A stretch of DNA of 64,000 bases from DAOUBP01 sp964474695 (lineage in GTDB: Bacteria; Chloroflexota; Anaerolineae; CG2-30-64-16): contig CAYYTK010000002.1 of assembly GCA_964474695.1 (NCBI GenBank), positions 124,001 through 188,000 of the forward strand, given 5' to 3'. This document shows, one piece after another, positions 15,062-22,705 of the stretch (position 1 is the first letter of the stretch; every line of letters begins with the position of its first letter). A program made the translations under genes and the position numbers. The notes under the pieces were generated by a model. It did no database searches and had not been told where the DNA came from. It was given only the letters and a program-made list of their open reading frames with translations.

Positions 15062-16854
15062 TTGATTCTGTTTCCCTGGATGCTGAATTCGACGCCTTGC
15101 CTTCCGCCACCGAGACGCGTGCGGCCCTGGCAGCCGAGCGCGGCCGCGCCGACAAGTTGGGCGTCGTCATCGGCGGCTCACTCTCCGAAGGGCTGGCGGT
15201 CAAGCTCGACCGCGACATCTCGCTGGAAGAGCTGGCCGTGGGCCGGTACGTGGTGGCGCAGGGTCAGCGGACGAAATTCTTCTGCATGATCACCGACGTG
15301 GGCCTGGACAGCACCAATCCACTGATCGCCAAGCAACCGCCCGACATGTCCGATCCATTCCTGGCCGCGGTGCACCAGGGCACGACCACCTTCGGCACGG
15401 TGCACCTCAGCCCGCTGCTGATCCTGGAAAACGACGCGCAGGAACCGAAGCCGGTCAAGACGGTCCCCGCGCACTTCACGCCGGTCGCCACCGCCAGCCA
15501 GGCAGAGGTCGACCAGGTCTTTGGCGAGGAAGGGGTGCGCAAGTCGGGTGGCAAGGACGCGCCCTTTTTCCATGTCGGCGCGCCGCTGGATATGGAAAAC
15601 GTTAAGATCACACTGAACCTCGCGCGGCTTGTCGAGCGGTCGAGCGGTGTCTTCGGCAAGTCGGGCACGGGCAAAACCTTCCTCTCCCGCCTGCTGCTGG
15701 CCGGGGTGATCAAGCACCGGGTCGCAGTGAACCTGGTGTTCGACATGCACAACGAGTACGGTTGGGCGGGCACCGACGAGACCTCCGGCGGCCAGTCGAA
15801 GGGGCTGAAGCAGATCTTCCCCGGCCAGGTCAGCATCTTCACGTTGGACCCCGACTCGTCACGACGCCGCGGCTCCAACCCGGACTTTTCCGTAACCATC
15901 GGTTACGATCAGATCGAGCCGGAGGACCTGGAGATGCTGGCCGGCATCCTGAACCTATCGGAGCCGCAGATCGGCGCGGTCTACTCGCTGTTCCGCAAGT
16001 TCGGCAGATCGTGGCTGGCCAATTTCCTGGATGACGACTGGGTGGACAACTACACGACCTACGTGCAAGAGGATGAAAAGCCGATTTCGGGCCTGAAAGC
16101 ACTGGCCGAGGACACCGGTCAAGGCCAGAACACGTTGGCCGCGCTGCGCCGGCGCTTCGAGCGCATGCGCAACTACAGTTTCCTCAAGCCCAAGGCGGTC
16201 GACGACTCGGTAGGCCGGATCATGAAATATCTGGAGGCAAACACCCACGTGGTGTTGGAGTTCGGCCGCTACGGCTCGGACCTGGGCGCGTATATCCTGG
16301 TGGCGAACTTCCTGACGCGACGCATCCATCGGATGTATGTGGAACGGAAAGAAGCCTCCTTCGGTGCGGCGGGCAAGGAGCCTACCCCGCTGGTCATCAC
16401 CATCGAAGAGGCGCACAAGTTCCTCGACCCATCCATCGCGGCCAACACCATCTTCGGCGCCATCGCACGCGAGCTGCGCAAATACAACGTCACGCTCTTC
16501 ATCGTGGACCAGCGGCCCAGCGGCATCGACGGTGAGGTGATGTCGCAAATCGGTACGCGCGTGACCATGCTGCTGGACAACCCGGAGGACATCAAAGCAG
16601 TGCTCTCAGGGGTCAGCGGCGGGGAAGGATTGCGCGAAGTGCTTGCGCGGCTGGACACCCGCGAGCAAGCGCTCATCCTCGGCCATGCGGTGCCCATGCC
16701 CGTGGTGGTGCAGACGCGGCGCTACGACACCGAGTTTTACAAGGCGATGAACGTCGCCGGAATAGACTTCGCCGACGCCCACGAGCTCAACGCGCGACTG
16801 GAGCAAAACGTCCAGGCCATGCGCCCGCCCAAGGACTTTACGGGGTTTGATTAA
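15058..16854 (+). CDS. herA: HerA-type DNA translocase ATPase
   Basis: HerA forms a hexameric FtsK-like motor that works with NurA in DNA end resection. The 598-residue product has an N-terminal HAS-barrel region (GVVIGGSLSEGLAVKLD, ELAVGRYVVAQG), a Walker A loop GKSGTGKT near residues 201-208 and a Walker B LVITIEEAHKF near 445. The conserved IVDQRPSGIDGEVMSQIGTRV and LGHAVPMPVVVQTRRY follow. All motor motifs are intact. Its ATG overlaps the protease stop and is preceded by GAGGA. The nuclease partner NurA lies about 6 kb upstream in the same orientation, and an SbcD/Mre11-like nuclease follows after the GxxExxY cassette. Some HerA relatives serve anti-phage systems, but the NurA pairing favours repair. 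Confidence 0.88.
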   Translation: MIDSVSLDAEFDALPSATETRAALAAERGRADKLGVVIGGSLSEGLAVKLDRDISLEELAVGRYVVAQGQRTKFFCMITDVGLDSTNPLIAKQPPDMSDPFLAAVHQGTTTFGTVHLSPLLILENDAQEPKPVKTVPAHFTPVATASQAEVDQVFGEEGVRKSGGKDAPFFHVGAPLDMENVKITLNLARLVERSSGVFGKSGTGKTFLSRLLLAGVIKHRVAVNLVFDMHNEYGWAGTDETSGGQSKGLKQIFPGQVSIFTLDPDSSRRRGSNPDFSVTIGYDQIEPEDLEMLAGILNLSEPQIGAVYSLFRKFGRSWLANFLDDDWVDNYTTYVQEDEKPISGLKALAEDTGQGQNTLAALRRRFERMRNYSFLKPKAVDDSVGRIMKYLEANTHVVLEFGRYGSDLGAYILVANFLTRRIHRMYVERKEASFGAAGKEPTPLVITIEEAHKFLDPSIAANTIFGAIARELRKYNVTLFIVDQRPSGIDGEVMSQIGTRVTMLLDNPEDIKAVLSGVSGGEGLREVLARLDTREQALILGHAVPMPVVVQTRRYDTEFYKAMNVAGIDFADAHELNARLEQNVQAMRPPKDFTGFD

Positions 16855-16862
16855 CCTTAATG

Positions 16863-16895
16863 GGACGCGGACGAGCGCGGATGAACGCGGATAGG
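16863..16895. repeat. Left inverted arm of the GxxExxY cassette
   Basis: Three degenerate 10-bp units (GGACGCGGAC, GAGCGCGGAT, GAACGCGGAT). The first 19 bases, GGACGCGGACGAGCGCGGA, are exactly repeated in inverse orientation at 17387-17405. Confidence 0.85.
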
Positions 16896-16921
16896 TTTTT
16901 GGTGTCATTCGGAGGGCTATA

Positions 16922-17332
16922 ATGGGCGATGTCCTTAAGCACGGCGATGTGACGGATAGGATTCTCCACGCGTTTTTCAAGAAGGTGTACCCGAAGTTAG
17001 GCTATGGATTCCTGGAAAAGGTCTACGAAAATGCACTGGCAATGGAACTGCGTCGCTTGGGCCTCAAGGTGGAACAGCAAGCGCGGATTGAGGTCTATTA
17101 CGATGGCGCAATTGTGGGCGAGTACTACGCCGATTTGCTTGTAGAAGGCGTCGTGATCGTCGAGTTGAAAGCCATTCAACGTTTGACCGATCAAGATGAG
17201 GCCCAATTGCTCAATTACTTGCGCGCAACGCCCCATGAAGTTGGCCTGCTGCTCAACTTCGGCCCGCGGCCCGACTTTCGCCGCAAGGCATACGACAACG
17301 TCAATAAACCTTCGATGACATGGGTTCCTTGA
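16922..17332 (+). CDS. GxxExxY family protein (PD-(D/E)XK nuclease-like)
   Basis: The 136-residue protein carries the defining GxxExxY motif in YGFLEKVYENALAMEL (residues 24-39) and a later ADLLVEGVVIVELKA. In the latter an Asp, then Glu-x-Lys on a beta-strand matches the PD-(D/E)XK nuclease core. The C-terminus (LLNYLRATPHEVGLLLNFG) is typical of the family. Its biological role is unknown. Its ATG has a GGAGGG site. The gene is framed by 32-33 bp inverted repeats (16863-16895 and 17374-17405) and splits herA from the mre11-like gene, so it looks like an inserted cassette. A nuclease that promotes movement of its own repeats is an attractive but untested idea. Confidence 0.85.
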   Translation: MGDVLKHGDVTDRILHAFFKKVYPKLGYGFLEKVYENALAMELRRLGLKVEQQARIEVYYDGAIVGEYYADLLVEGVVIVELKAIQRLTDQDEAQLLNYLRATPHEVGLLLNFGPRPDFRRKAYDNVNKPSMTWVP

Positions 17333-17373
17333 TGAGGATGGAACCAGTGTACACAGAATACCGACAACCAAAA

Positions 17374-17405
17374 CCATCCGCGCTTGTCCGCGCTCGTCCG
17401 CGTCC
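17374..17405. repeat. Right inverted arm of the GxxExxY cassette
   Basis: This is the near-perfect reverse complement of 16863-16895: 19 bases identical, then three mismatches and one length difference over the remainder. No target-site duplication is visible in the flanks. Confidence 0.85.
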
Positions 17406-17434
17406 TATCAACGTTGTGCCTTAAGGTATGCGCC

Positions 17435-18721
17435 ATGCAAACGATCAAACTGCTTCACACTGCCGACATCCACATTGGCATGGAGAACTACGGACGAATC
17501 GATCCCGCTACCGGGATCAACGGCCGCGTCATGGACTTCCTGCGCCGGCTGAGCGACATCGGCGAGTACGCCATCGAGCAGGGCGTAGACGTCTTCGTGT
17601 TCGCCGGTGATGCCTACAAGACGCGCGACCCGAACCCGACCCATCAGCGCGAGTTCGCGCGGCGCATCAAGCGAATCGCAGACGCCGGCATCCCGGTAGT
17701 CATGCTGGTGGGCAACCATGACCTCCCCGCCGTCGCCAAGCGCGCCACCAGCATCGATATCTTCGGCACCCTGGACGTGCCCAACGTCTACGTGGGCAAC
17801 CGCGAGGAGGTGATCCGGGTGACCTGCCGCCGCGGGCAGCCGCTGCAGGTCGCCACCGCGCCCTACCCGCTGCGCACCGCACTGATCGGTAAAGAGCAGG
17901 CCCAGGGCAAGAGCCTGGCCGAGCTCGACCTGCTGCTGCAGACCGCCATGATCGAGGACATCGCCGCGCTGGCCGCGCAGGTGCGCCGGCAGCCCGAGAT
18001 CCCCGCGATCCTGGTGGGCCACTTCAGCGTCAACGAGGCCAGCCACGGCTCCGAGAAAAACATCATGATCGGCCGCGACGCCGCGATCCCGCGCTCGGTG
18101 CTGGCCGATCCGGCCTTCCGTTATGTCGCTCTCGGCCACATCCACAAGCACCAAAGCCTGAACGGCGACTTCCAGCCGCCGGTGGTCTACAGCGGGAGCA
18201 TCGAGCGGATCGACTTCGGCGAGGAGCACGAGCCAAAGGGATTCGTCGTGGCCGAAATCGGCGACGGGCCAACGACGTGGGAGTTCGTCCGGGGGCACAA
18301 GCTGCGCGCACGGGCGTTCGTTACGGTGCGCGCCGACGCGCGCGACGCGGCCGATCCCACTGCGGCGGTCGTCGCTGCGATCCGGGACCGCGGGGACCTC
18401 TCCGAGACCGTGGTGCGCATCGTGGTCAAGCTGCGCCAGGAGCAGGAGGCCGCGCTGATTGAGCGGGAGATCGTGCGCGCGCTGGAAAACGCATACTTCG
18501 TCGCCGCGCTGCAGAAGGAGGTCGAGCGAAGAACTCGCGATCCGTTTAGCGGGGTCTCAGTTGAAGCGCTGACGCCGGCGCAACTGCTTGTGCGCTACCT
18601 GGAGACGCGGGCTGTACCGGAGGAGCGAGCCAAGCTGTTACAACAGCACGGTGAAGCGTTGATGAACGCGGTGGATGGCGGAACGCCAGATTCCAGTCAA
18701 TCAGGAGGTTCTCATCCGTGA
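17435..18721 (+). CDS. sbcD: SbcD/Mre11-family DNA exonuclease
   Basis: A calcineurin-like metallophosphoesterase of the Mre11/SbcD group, which trims DNA ends with the Rad50/SbcC ATPase. All five metal-binding motifs are present in the N-terminal half: HTADIHIGM, FAGDAYKTRDPNP, VGNHDLP, VGHFSVNEA and ALGHIHKHQ. A capping-domain-like region and a helical tail follow (total 428 residues). The ATG at 17435 is preferred to an upstream frame that would run through the inverted repeat; an AAGG site lies eight bases before it. No sbcC/rad50 gene follows. Instead the stop overlaps the start of a HEAT-like gene. In archaea mre11 is linked with rad50, herA and nurA, so this set looks like a reduced version. 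Confidence 0.85.
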   Translation: MQTIKLLHTADIHIGMENYGRIDPATGINGRVMDFLRRLSDIGEYAIEQGVDVFVFAGDAYKTRDPNPTHQREFARRIKRIADAGIPVVMLVGNHDLPAVAKRATSIDIFGTLDVPNVYVGNREEVIRVTCRRGQPLQVATAPYPLRTALIGKEQAQGKSLAELDLLLQTAMIEDIAALAAQVRRQPEIPAILVGHFSVNEASHGSEKNIMIGRDAAIPRSVLADPAFRYVALGHIHKHQSLNGDFQPPVVYSGSIERIDFGEEHEPKGFVVAEIGDGPTTWEFVRGHKLRARAFVTVRADARDAADPTAAVVAAIRDRGDLSETVVRIVVKLRQEQEAALIEREIVRALENAYFVAALQKEVERRTRDPFSGVSVEALTPAQLLVRYLETRAVPEERAKLLQQHGEALMNAVDGGTPDSSQSGGSHP

Positions 18722-19539
18722 CAGCCCTCGAAACCTACCGCGCCGCACTGCGCGGCCTGCCTGCTGACGAGTGGGAGCCCTACCTCCTGGCCCACGCCAA
18801 CCTCCCCGGCCCACGCGGCAACCTGGAACTGGCTGCGGCCGCCGCGGACCTGGGGGACGAGATGCAGTTCCGCCGCTGGGCCGCGCTGGGCCCGGATGTC
18901 GCGCCGGAGAACACGCAGGGGTGTTTCCTGGCGTTCTGCGGCGTGGTGGGGCTGGGCGCGGTGATGGCGCGTGGGGGCGGGTTTGTCTGCGCGACGGCAG
19001 ATCGTCCGTGCATGGCAGATTCTTCGTCAATAGAGGTCGGTGCGCTGATGGGTGCAAACCCGCCCCTACAGGTGTTGCGCGGGCTGGCATCCGATCCGCG
19101 CTGGCGCATCCGCGAGGCGGTGGCGATGGCGCTGCAGCGCTGGGGCGATGCGGACATGCCCGGCCTGCTGGCCGCGATGGCCGATTGGGCAATGGGGAAT
19201 CCGTGGGAGCAGCGCGCGACCGCCGCGGCCTTATGCGAGCCGCGCCTGCTTAAGGAGCCCGAGCACGCGGCCATGGTCTTGGGCATCCTGGATGAGATCA
19301 CAGCGTCTATGGTGCGGACCGCCGAGCGCAAGAATGACGCGTTCAAGACGCTGCGCCAGGGCCTGGCCTACTGCTGGAGCGTCGCAGTCGCGGCCTTGCC
19401 GGACGCGGGCAAGCCGCTGATGGAGAAGTGGCTCCTCAACCCCGATCCCGACATCCGCTGGATCATGCGAGAGAACCTGAAGAAGAACCGGCTGGCCAAG
19501 ATGGATGCCGAATGGGTGGCGGAACAGATGAGCAGATAG
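18718..19539 (+). CDS. HEAT-repeat-like protein coupled to sbcD
   Basis: A 273-residue, mostly helical protein with HEAT-like repeats: VLRGLASDPRWRIREAVAMALQRWGDADMPGLLAAMADW and later MEKWLLNPDPDIRWIMRENLKKNRLAKM, the latter typical of HEAT or DNA-alkylation-repair-type solenoids. No enzymatic motif is seen. The GTG start overlaps the sbcD stop (GTGA) behind an AGGAGG site, so the two are translated together and probably act together. Residues about 85-118 are encoded by a 100-bp element with 12-bp terminal inverted repeats; this stretch (Gly/Cys/Asp/Ser-rich) interrupts the repeat pattern but keeps the frame. It occupies the place where a rad50 gene might be expected. Confidence 0.7.
   Translation: MTALETYRAALRGLPADEWEPYLLAHANLPGPRGNLELAAAAADLGDEMQFRRWAALGPDVAPENTQGCFLAFCGVVGLGAVMARGGGFVCATADRPCMADSSSIEVGALMGANPPLQVLRGLASDPRWRIREAVAMALQRWGDADMPGLLAAMADWAMGNPWEQRATAAALCEPRLLKEPEHAAMVLGILDEITASMVRTAERKNDAFKTLRQGLAYCWSVAVAALPDAGKPLMEKWLLNPDPDIRWIMRENLKKNRLAKMDAEWVAEQMSR
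18974..19067. repeat. In-frame inverted-repeat (MITE-like) element in the HEAT gene
   Basis: GGGGCGGGTTTG (18974-18985) is exactly complementary to CAAACCCGCCCC (19056-19067), followed by TACA. The enclosed 70 bases have no gene of their own. The element keeps the host frame open. Confidence 0.7.
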
Positions 19540-19616
19540 AGATGCTTCGCTGGTCATTCGCCATGACTGACCTTGAGCTGTTGACCCGCTCAGCATGACA
19601 TCCCGTCACTGTCTTG

Positions 19617-19680
19617 TCTACCCGTCTACCAATCTACCCTTCTACCAACCTACCGGTCAACCAACTTATTAACCCACCAA
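19617..19680. repeat. Degenerate 8-bp tandem repeat upstream of the M14 peptidase
   Basis: Eight in-register 8-mers based on TCTACCAA (TCTACCCG, TCTACCAA, TCTACCCT, TCTACCAA, CCTACCGG, TCAACCAA, CTTATTAA, CCCACCAA) end ten bases before the start codon. The reverse-complement family member is at 29112-29143. Confidence 0.8.
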
Positions 19681-19690
19681 AAGGACCACC

Positions 19691-21373
19691 ATGGACATCA
19701 CCTTCAACACCTACTACACCTACCCCCAACTGACCGAACGCCTGGCGTGGCTGGCCGAGCAGCACCCGGAGATCATGCAAGTGAGAGCTCTGGGCAAGAG
19801 CTACGAGGGCCGCGACATCCCGCTGGTCGTGCTGACCAACACCGCGACCGGGCCGGACGCGGAGAAGCCCGCGTTCTGGGTGGACGCCAACATCCACGCC
19901 ACGGAGCTGACCGCGTCGATGGCTGCGCTGTACCTCGTCAAGAAGCTGGCGGAGGGCTACGGCAGCGACCCCAAGATCACGCGCGTGCTGGACGAGGCCG
20001 CGCTCTACGTGGTGCCGCGGCTCAATCCCGATGGCGCGGAATGGGCGCTGGCTGAGAAGCCGAGGTTCGTCCGCTCCGGCACGCGGCCCTATCCGCTGGC
20101 GGAAAAACGCGACGGCCTGCACGAGGAGGATCTCGACGGCGACGGCCGGATCCTGCAGATGCGCATTGCCGACCCAACCGGCGACTGGAAGATCTCTGAC
20201 CGCGACCCGCGGCTCATGATCAAGCGAGAACCGGACGAGGAGGGTGGGAAGTACTACCGGCTCTTCACCGAGGGACGGATTGAGAACTTCGACGGTCACA
20301 TGATCACGCCGGCGCCGCCGCTGCAAGGGTTGGACTTCAACCGCAACTTCCCCGGCGCCTGGCGGCCCGAGGGGGAGCAGTACGGCGCGGGGGACTTCCC
20401 GGGGTCCGAGCCGGAGATACGCGCGGTGATCGAATTCATGGCCGCGCACCCCAACATCTTCGGCGCACTCACTTTCCACACCTACAGCCGAGCCATCCTG
20501 CGCCCCTTCGGCGCCAAGGCCGACAGCGAGATGGACACCAACGACCTGTGGGTGTTCGAGGCGATCGGCGAGCGAGGCACCGCGCTTACCGGCTACCCCT
20601 GCGTGTCGGTCTACCACCACTTCCGCTACCACCCGAAGGAGGTGATCACCGGCGTGTTCGATGACTGGCTGTTCGACCACAAGGGCATCTTCGCGTTCAC
20701 AGTGGAGATGTGGGACCTGCCGACTGCGGCCGGCGTGGAGGAGAAGAGCAAAGAGAAGAAGTTCATGGACTGGTTCCGCAAGCACCCGACCGAAGATGAC
20801 TACAAAATTGTGGCCTATGCGGACGAGCACGCGCCCGGCGGGCTGGTGGCCTGGTATGAGTTCGACCATCCGCAGCTCGGCAAGGTCGAGCTGGGCGGCT
20901 GGAATGATCTCTATACGTGGCGCAACCCACCCCACGCGCTCTTGGAGGCCGAGATTGCGCGCCATGCCGATTTTGCCCTGGCCTTTGCCAGCCTGGCCCC
21001 ACGCCTCGCCTGGCGCGAGGTCAAGCTGACGCCGCTCGGTGAGGGCGCGTACCATCTGCTTGCCGTCGTGGAAAACACCGGCTTCCTGCCCACCTGCGTC
21101 TCGAACCAGGCGACCAAGATGAAGGCCGTCCGTCCGGTGCGCCTTGAGGTGACGCTGCCCGCCGGCGCGACCCTGGTCGGCGGCAAGCTGAAGCAGGAGA
21201 TCGGCCAGCTACAGGGCCGCTCAAACAAGCTGGACGTATCCTTCGGCGATTCGCCCACCGACAATCGCGGCAAGGCCGAGTGGCTGATCCAGGCGCCACA
21301 AGGCGGCGCTGTGACGGTGCAGGTGGTTGCCGAGCGAGGTGGAACGCTGGCCAAGGAGTTGATGCTGCGCTGA
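19691..21373 (+). CDS. M14 family zinc carboxypeptidase
   Basis: A zinc metallocarboxypeptidase of 560 residues. The zinc-binding motif HxxE is in WVDANIHATELTAS (about residue 74), the third ligand His is in LTFHTYSRAILRP, and the catalytic Glu is in FAFTVEMWDLP, so the site looks complete. The substrate-carboxylate region LDFNRNFPGAW is present too. No signal peptide is visible, so it may be cytoplasmic. The C-terminal 150 residues (VKLTPLGEGAYHLLAVVENTGFLPT) form a beta-rich accessory domain. The ATG follows AAAAGGA. The gene stands alone between the repair group and ssb, behind an 8-bp repeat array. The peptide substrate is unknown. Confidence 0.85.
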   Translation: MDITFNTYYTYPQLTERLAWLAEQHPEIMQVRALGKSYEGRDIPLVVLTNTATGPDAEKPAFWVDANIHATELTASMAALYLVKKLAEGYGSDPKITRVLDEAALYVVPRLNPDGAEWALAEKPRFVRSGTRPYPLAEKRDGLHEEDLDGDGRILQMRIADPTGDWKISDRDPRLMIKREPDEEGGKYYRLFTEGRIENFDGHMITPAPPLQGLDFNRNFPGAWRPEGEQYGAGDFPGSEPEIRAVIEFMAAHPNIFGALTFHTYSRAILRPFGAKADSEMDTNDLWVFEAIGERGTALTGYPCVSVYHHFRYHPKEVITGVFDDWLFDHKGIFAFTVEMWDLPTAAGVEEKSKEKKFMDWFRKHPTEDDYKIVAYADEHAPGGLVAWYEFDHPQLGKVELGGWNDLYTWRNPPHALLEAEIARHADFALAFASLAPRLAWREVKLTPLGEGAYHLLAVVENTGFLPTCVSNQATKMKAVRPVRLEVTLPAGATLVGGKLKQEIGQLQGRSNKLDVSFGDSPTDNRGKAEWLIQAPQGGAVTVQVVAERGGTLAKELMLR

Positions 21374-21434
21374 CCCCATCGCGATCGGCCCTAACGCACT
21401 GGACTTGGAATCGCTGAACCACAAAAACTGGGGC

Positions 21435-21463
21435 TTGACGCGCGCCGTAAAAACTGCCATAAT
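21435..21463 (+). promoter_or_regulatory. Promoter of ssb
   Basis: TTGACG (21435-21440), 17 bases, then CATAAT (21458-21463). Transcription should begin near 21471, leaving a leader of about 105 bases before ssb. Confidence 0.65.
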
Positions 21464-21576
21464 ACGCGCCAGGCAAGTTCCTGCATCTGTCTCCCGCCGC
21501 GCTCCGAATGACGCGGCGCGCTTATCCGCCGGGCCTGCTTGCTCATCGCAGCCCTCATCTCACACGGGAGGTCACT

Positions 21577-21939
21577 ATGCCATCTCTCAATCGCGTTCAG
21601 ATCATCGGCAATCTAGGCAAAGACCCTGAGATGCGCTACACGCCCAAGGGCACACCCATCGCCCGCTTCACGGTCGCCGTCAACCGCTGGTGGACCGGCC
21701 AGGACGGGGAACGCCACACCGATACCGAATGGTTCAACATTGAGGCGTGGAGTAAACTGGCGGAGTTTGGCCAAAAGTACTTGCGCAAGGGGCGCCTGGT
21801 CTATGTCGAAGGCGAGTTGCACACCGATAAGTGGGAAGATGATAAGGGCGAGTCCCACAGCATTACCCGGATCCACGCTCAACAAATCCAACTGCTGGAC
21901 CGCAAGCCGGAAGAGCCGGAGGTCGACGAAGCGGAGTAA
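21577..21939 (+). CDS. ssb: Single-stranded DNA-binding protein
   Basis: SSB coats single-stranded DNA during replication and repair. The 120-residue product has a complete OB fold: SLNRVQIIGNLGKDPEMRYTPKGTPIARFTVAVNRW, then DTEWFNIEAWSKLAEFGQKYLRKGRLVYVEGEL. It is short: the tail after the fold is only about 15 residues (RKPEEPEVDEAE), acidic but without the DDDIPF-type tip that recruits partner proteins in many bacteria. A second ssb elsewhere could supply that function. The ATG at 21577 is chosen because a GGGAGGT site precedes it. Another frame start at 21508 lacks such a site. Replication genes dnaB and dnaD follow within 2 kb. Confidence 0.92.
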   Translation: MPSLNRVQIIGNLGKDPEMRYTPKGTPIARFTVAVNRWWTGQDGERHTDTEWFNIEAWSKLAEFGQKYLRKGRLVYVEGELHTDKWEDDKGESHSITRIHAQQIQLLDRKPEEPEVDEAE

Positions 21940-21947
21940 TCCCCGTA

Positions 21948-22598
21948 TTGAAGCTTCTCTCGTTTTCTGAATTGACGGACAGCCAGTTGGCTGATGTCGT
22001 CACGATTTATCGCGAGGCCTTCGAGGCGCCCTGGGAATGGCCGGTCGAGCGCATCGCCGGTTTGGCGGTGGGGGAAGCTGCGCCGGCCCGTGGGTGCGCC
22101 TTGGCCCTGGCGGATGGCGGCGCCGCGCTCGGGCTGGCTGTCGCCGACTACCTGCCCGCAGCGAACCTCTCCCTGCTGCACTACCTGGCTGTGGCGCCTG
22201 CGCGGCGGAGTGCAGGCGCGGGCGCAATCCTCCTCAACGCCGTACGTGCTGCGAGCGAAGATTGGGCTCACACGGCCGGCCTGCACGGCTGCCGCGGGAC
22301 GTTGGCTGAGGTGGAGCGGGTGGAGGGTCCGCCGCCCGCTGCGGACCGCACGCAGCGGCAGCGCCGCGTTGCGTTCTATCGGCGTCACGGCGCAATTCAC
22401 ACCGGCGCGGAGGTGCCCCGACCGCCGTGGGCCTCGCCCGAAATGCCCGAGTGGGAGATCATGCTCCTGCCCGGAACAGCCTGGGACGGCAACCTGGATG
22501 CCAATGTCCGCCGGGACGTATGCCTGGCGCTGATGGTCGAAGGGTATGGGGCGCCGGCCGACACACAGTGGCTGCGCGCCTGGCTGGATCGCTGCTGA
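21948..22598 (+). CDS. GNAT-like acetyltransferase
   Basis: The 216-residue protein resembles GNAT N-acetyltransferases. It starts with an LTDSQLADVVTIYREAFEAPWEWP segment and has LLHYLAVAPARRSAGAGAILLNAVRA, which fits the beta4-alpha3 acetyl-CoA-binding region although the usual Q/RxxGxG/A motif is imperfect (RRSAGAGA). It ends with RRVAFYRRHGAI, typical of the last conserved helix. The substrate is unknown. The best start is a TTG at 21948, eight bases after ssb, with no internal ATG nearby, so translation may depend on ssb. Confidence 0.65.
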   Translation: MKLLSFSELTDSQLADVVTIYREAFEAPWEWPVERIAGLAVGEAAPARGCALALADGGAALGLAVADYLPAANLSLLHYLAVAPARRSAGAGAILLNAVRAASEDWAHTAGLHGCRGTLAEVERVEGPPPAADRTQRQRRVAFYRRHGAIHTGAEVPRPPWASPEMPEWEIMLLPGTAWDGNLDANVRRDVCLALMVEGYGAPADTQWLRAWLDRC

Positions 22599-22628
22599 GC
22601 CGCACCCAAACGGCATACACGCAACCGT

Positions 22629-22658
22629 TTGCCGCCGCTGCACCCCTCGTGCTATAAT
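22629..22658 (+). promoter_or_regulatory. Promoter of the DUF151 gene
   Basis: TTGCCG (22629-22634), 18 bases, then TATAAT (22653-22658), about 47 bases before the start codon. Confidence 0.6.
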
Positions 22659-22705
22659 CAGCCGTGCCGGATTCTGGATCTCAGAGGACGGCGGAGGCGA
22701 GAGAA

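Noticed and set aside
19617..19680. CRISPR array
   Set aside because: Units are 8 bp, degenerate and without spacers.
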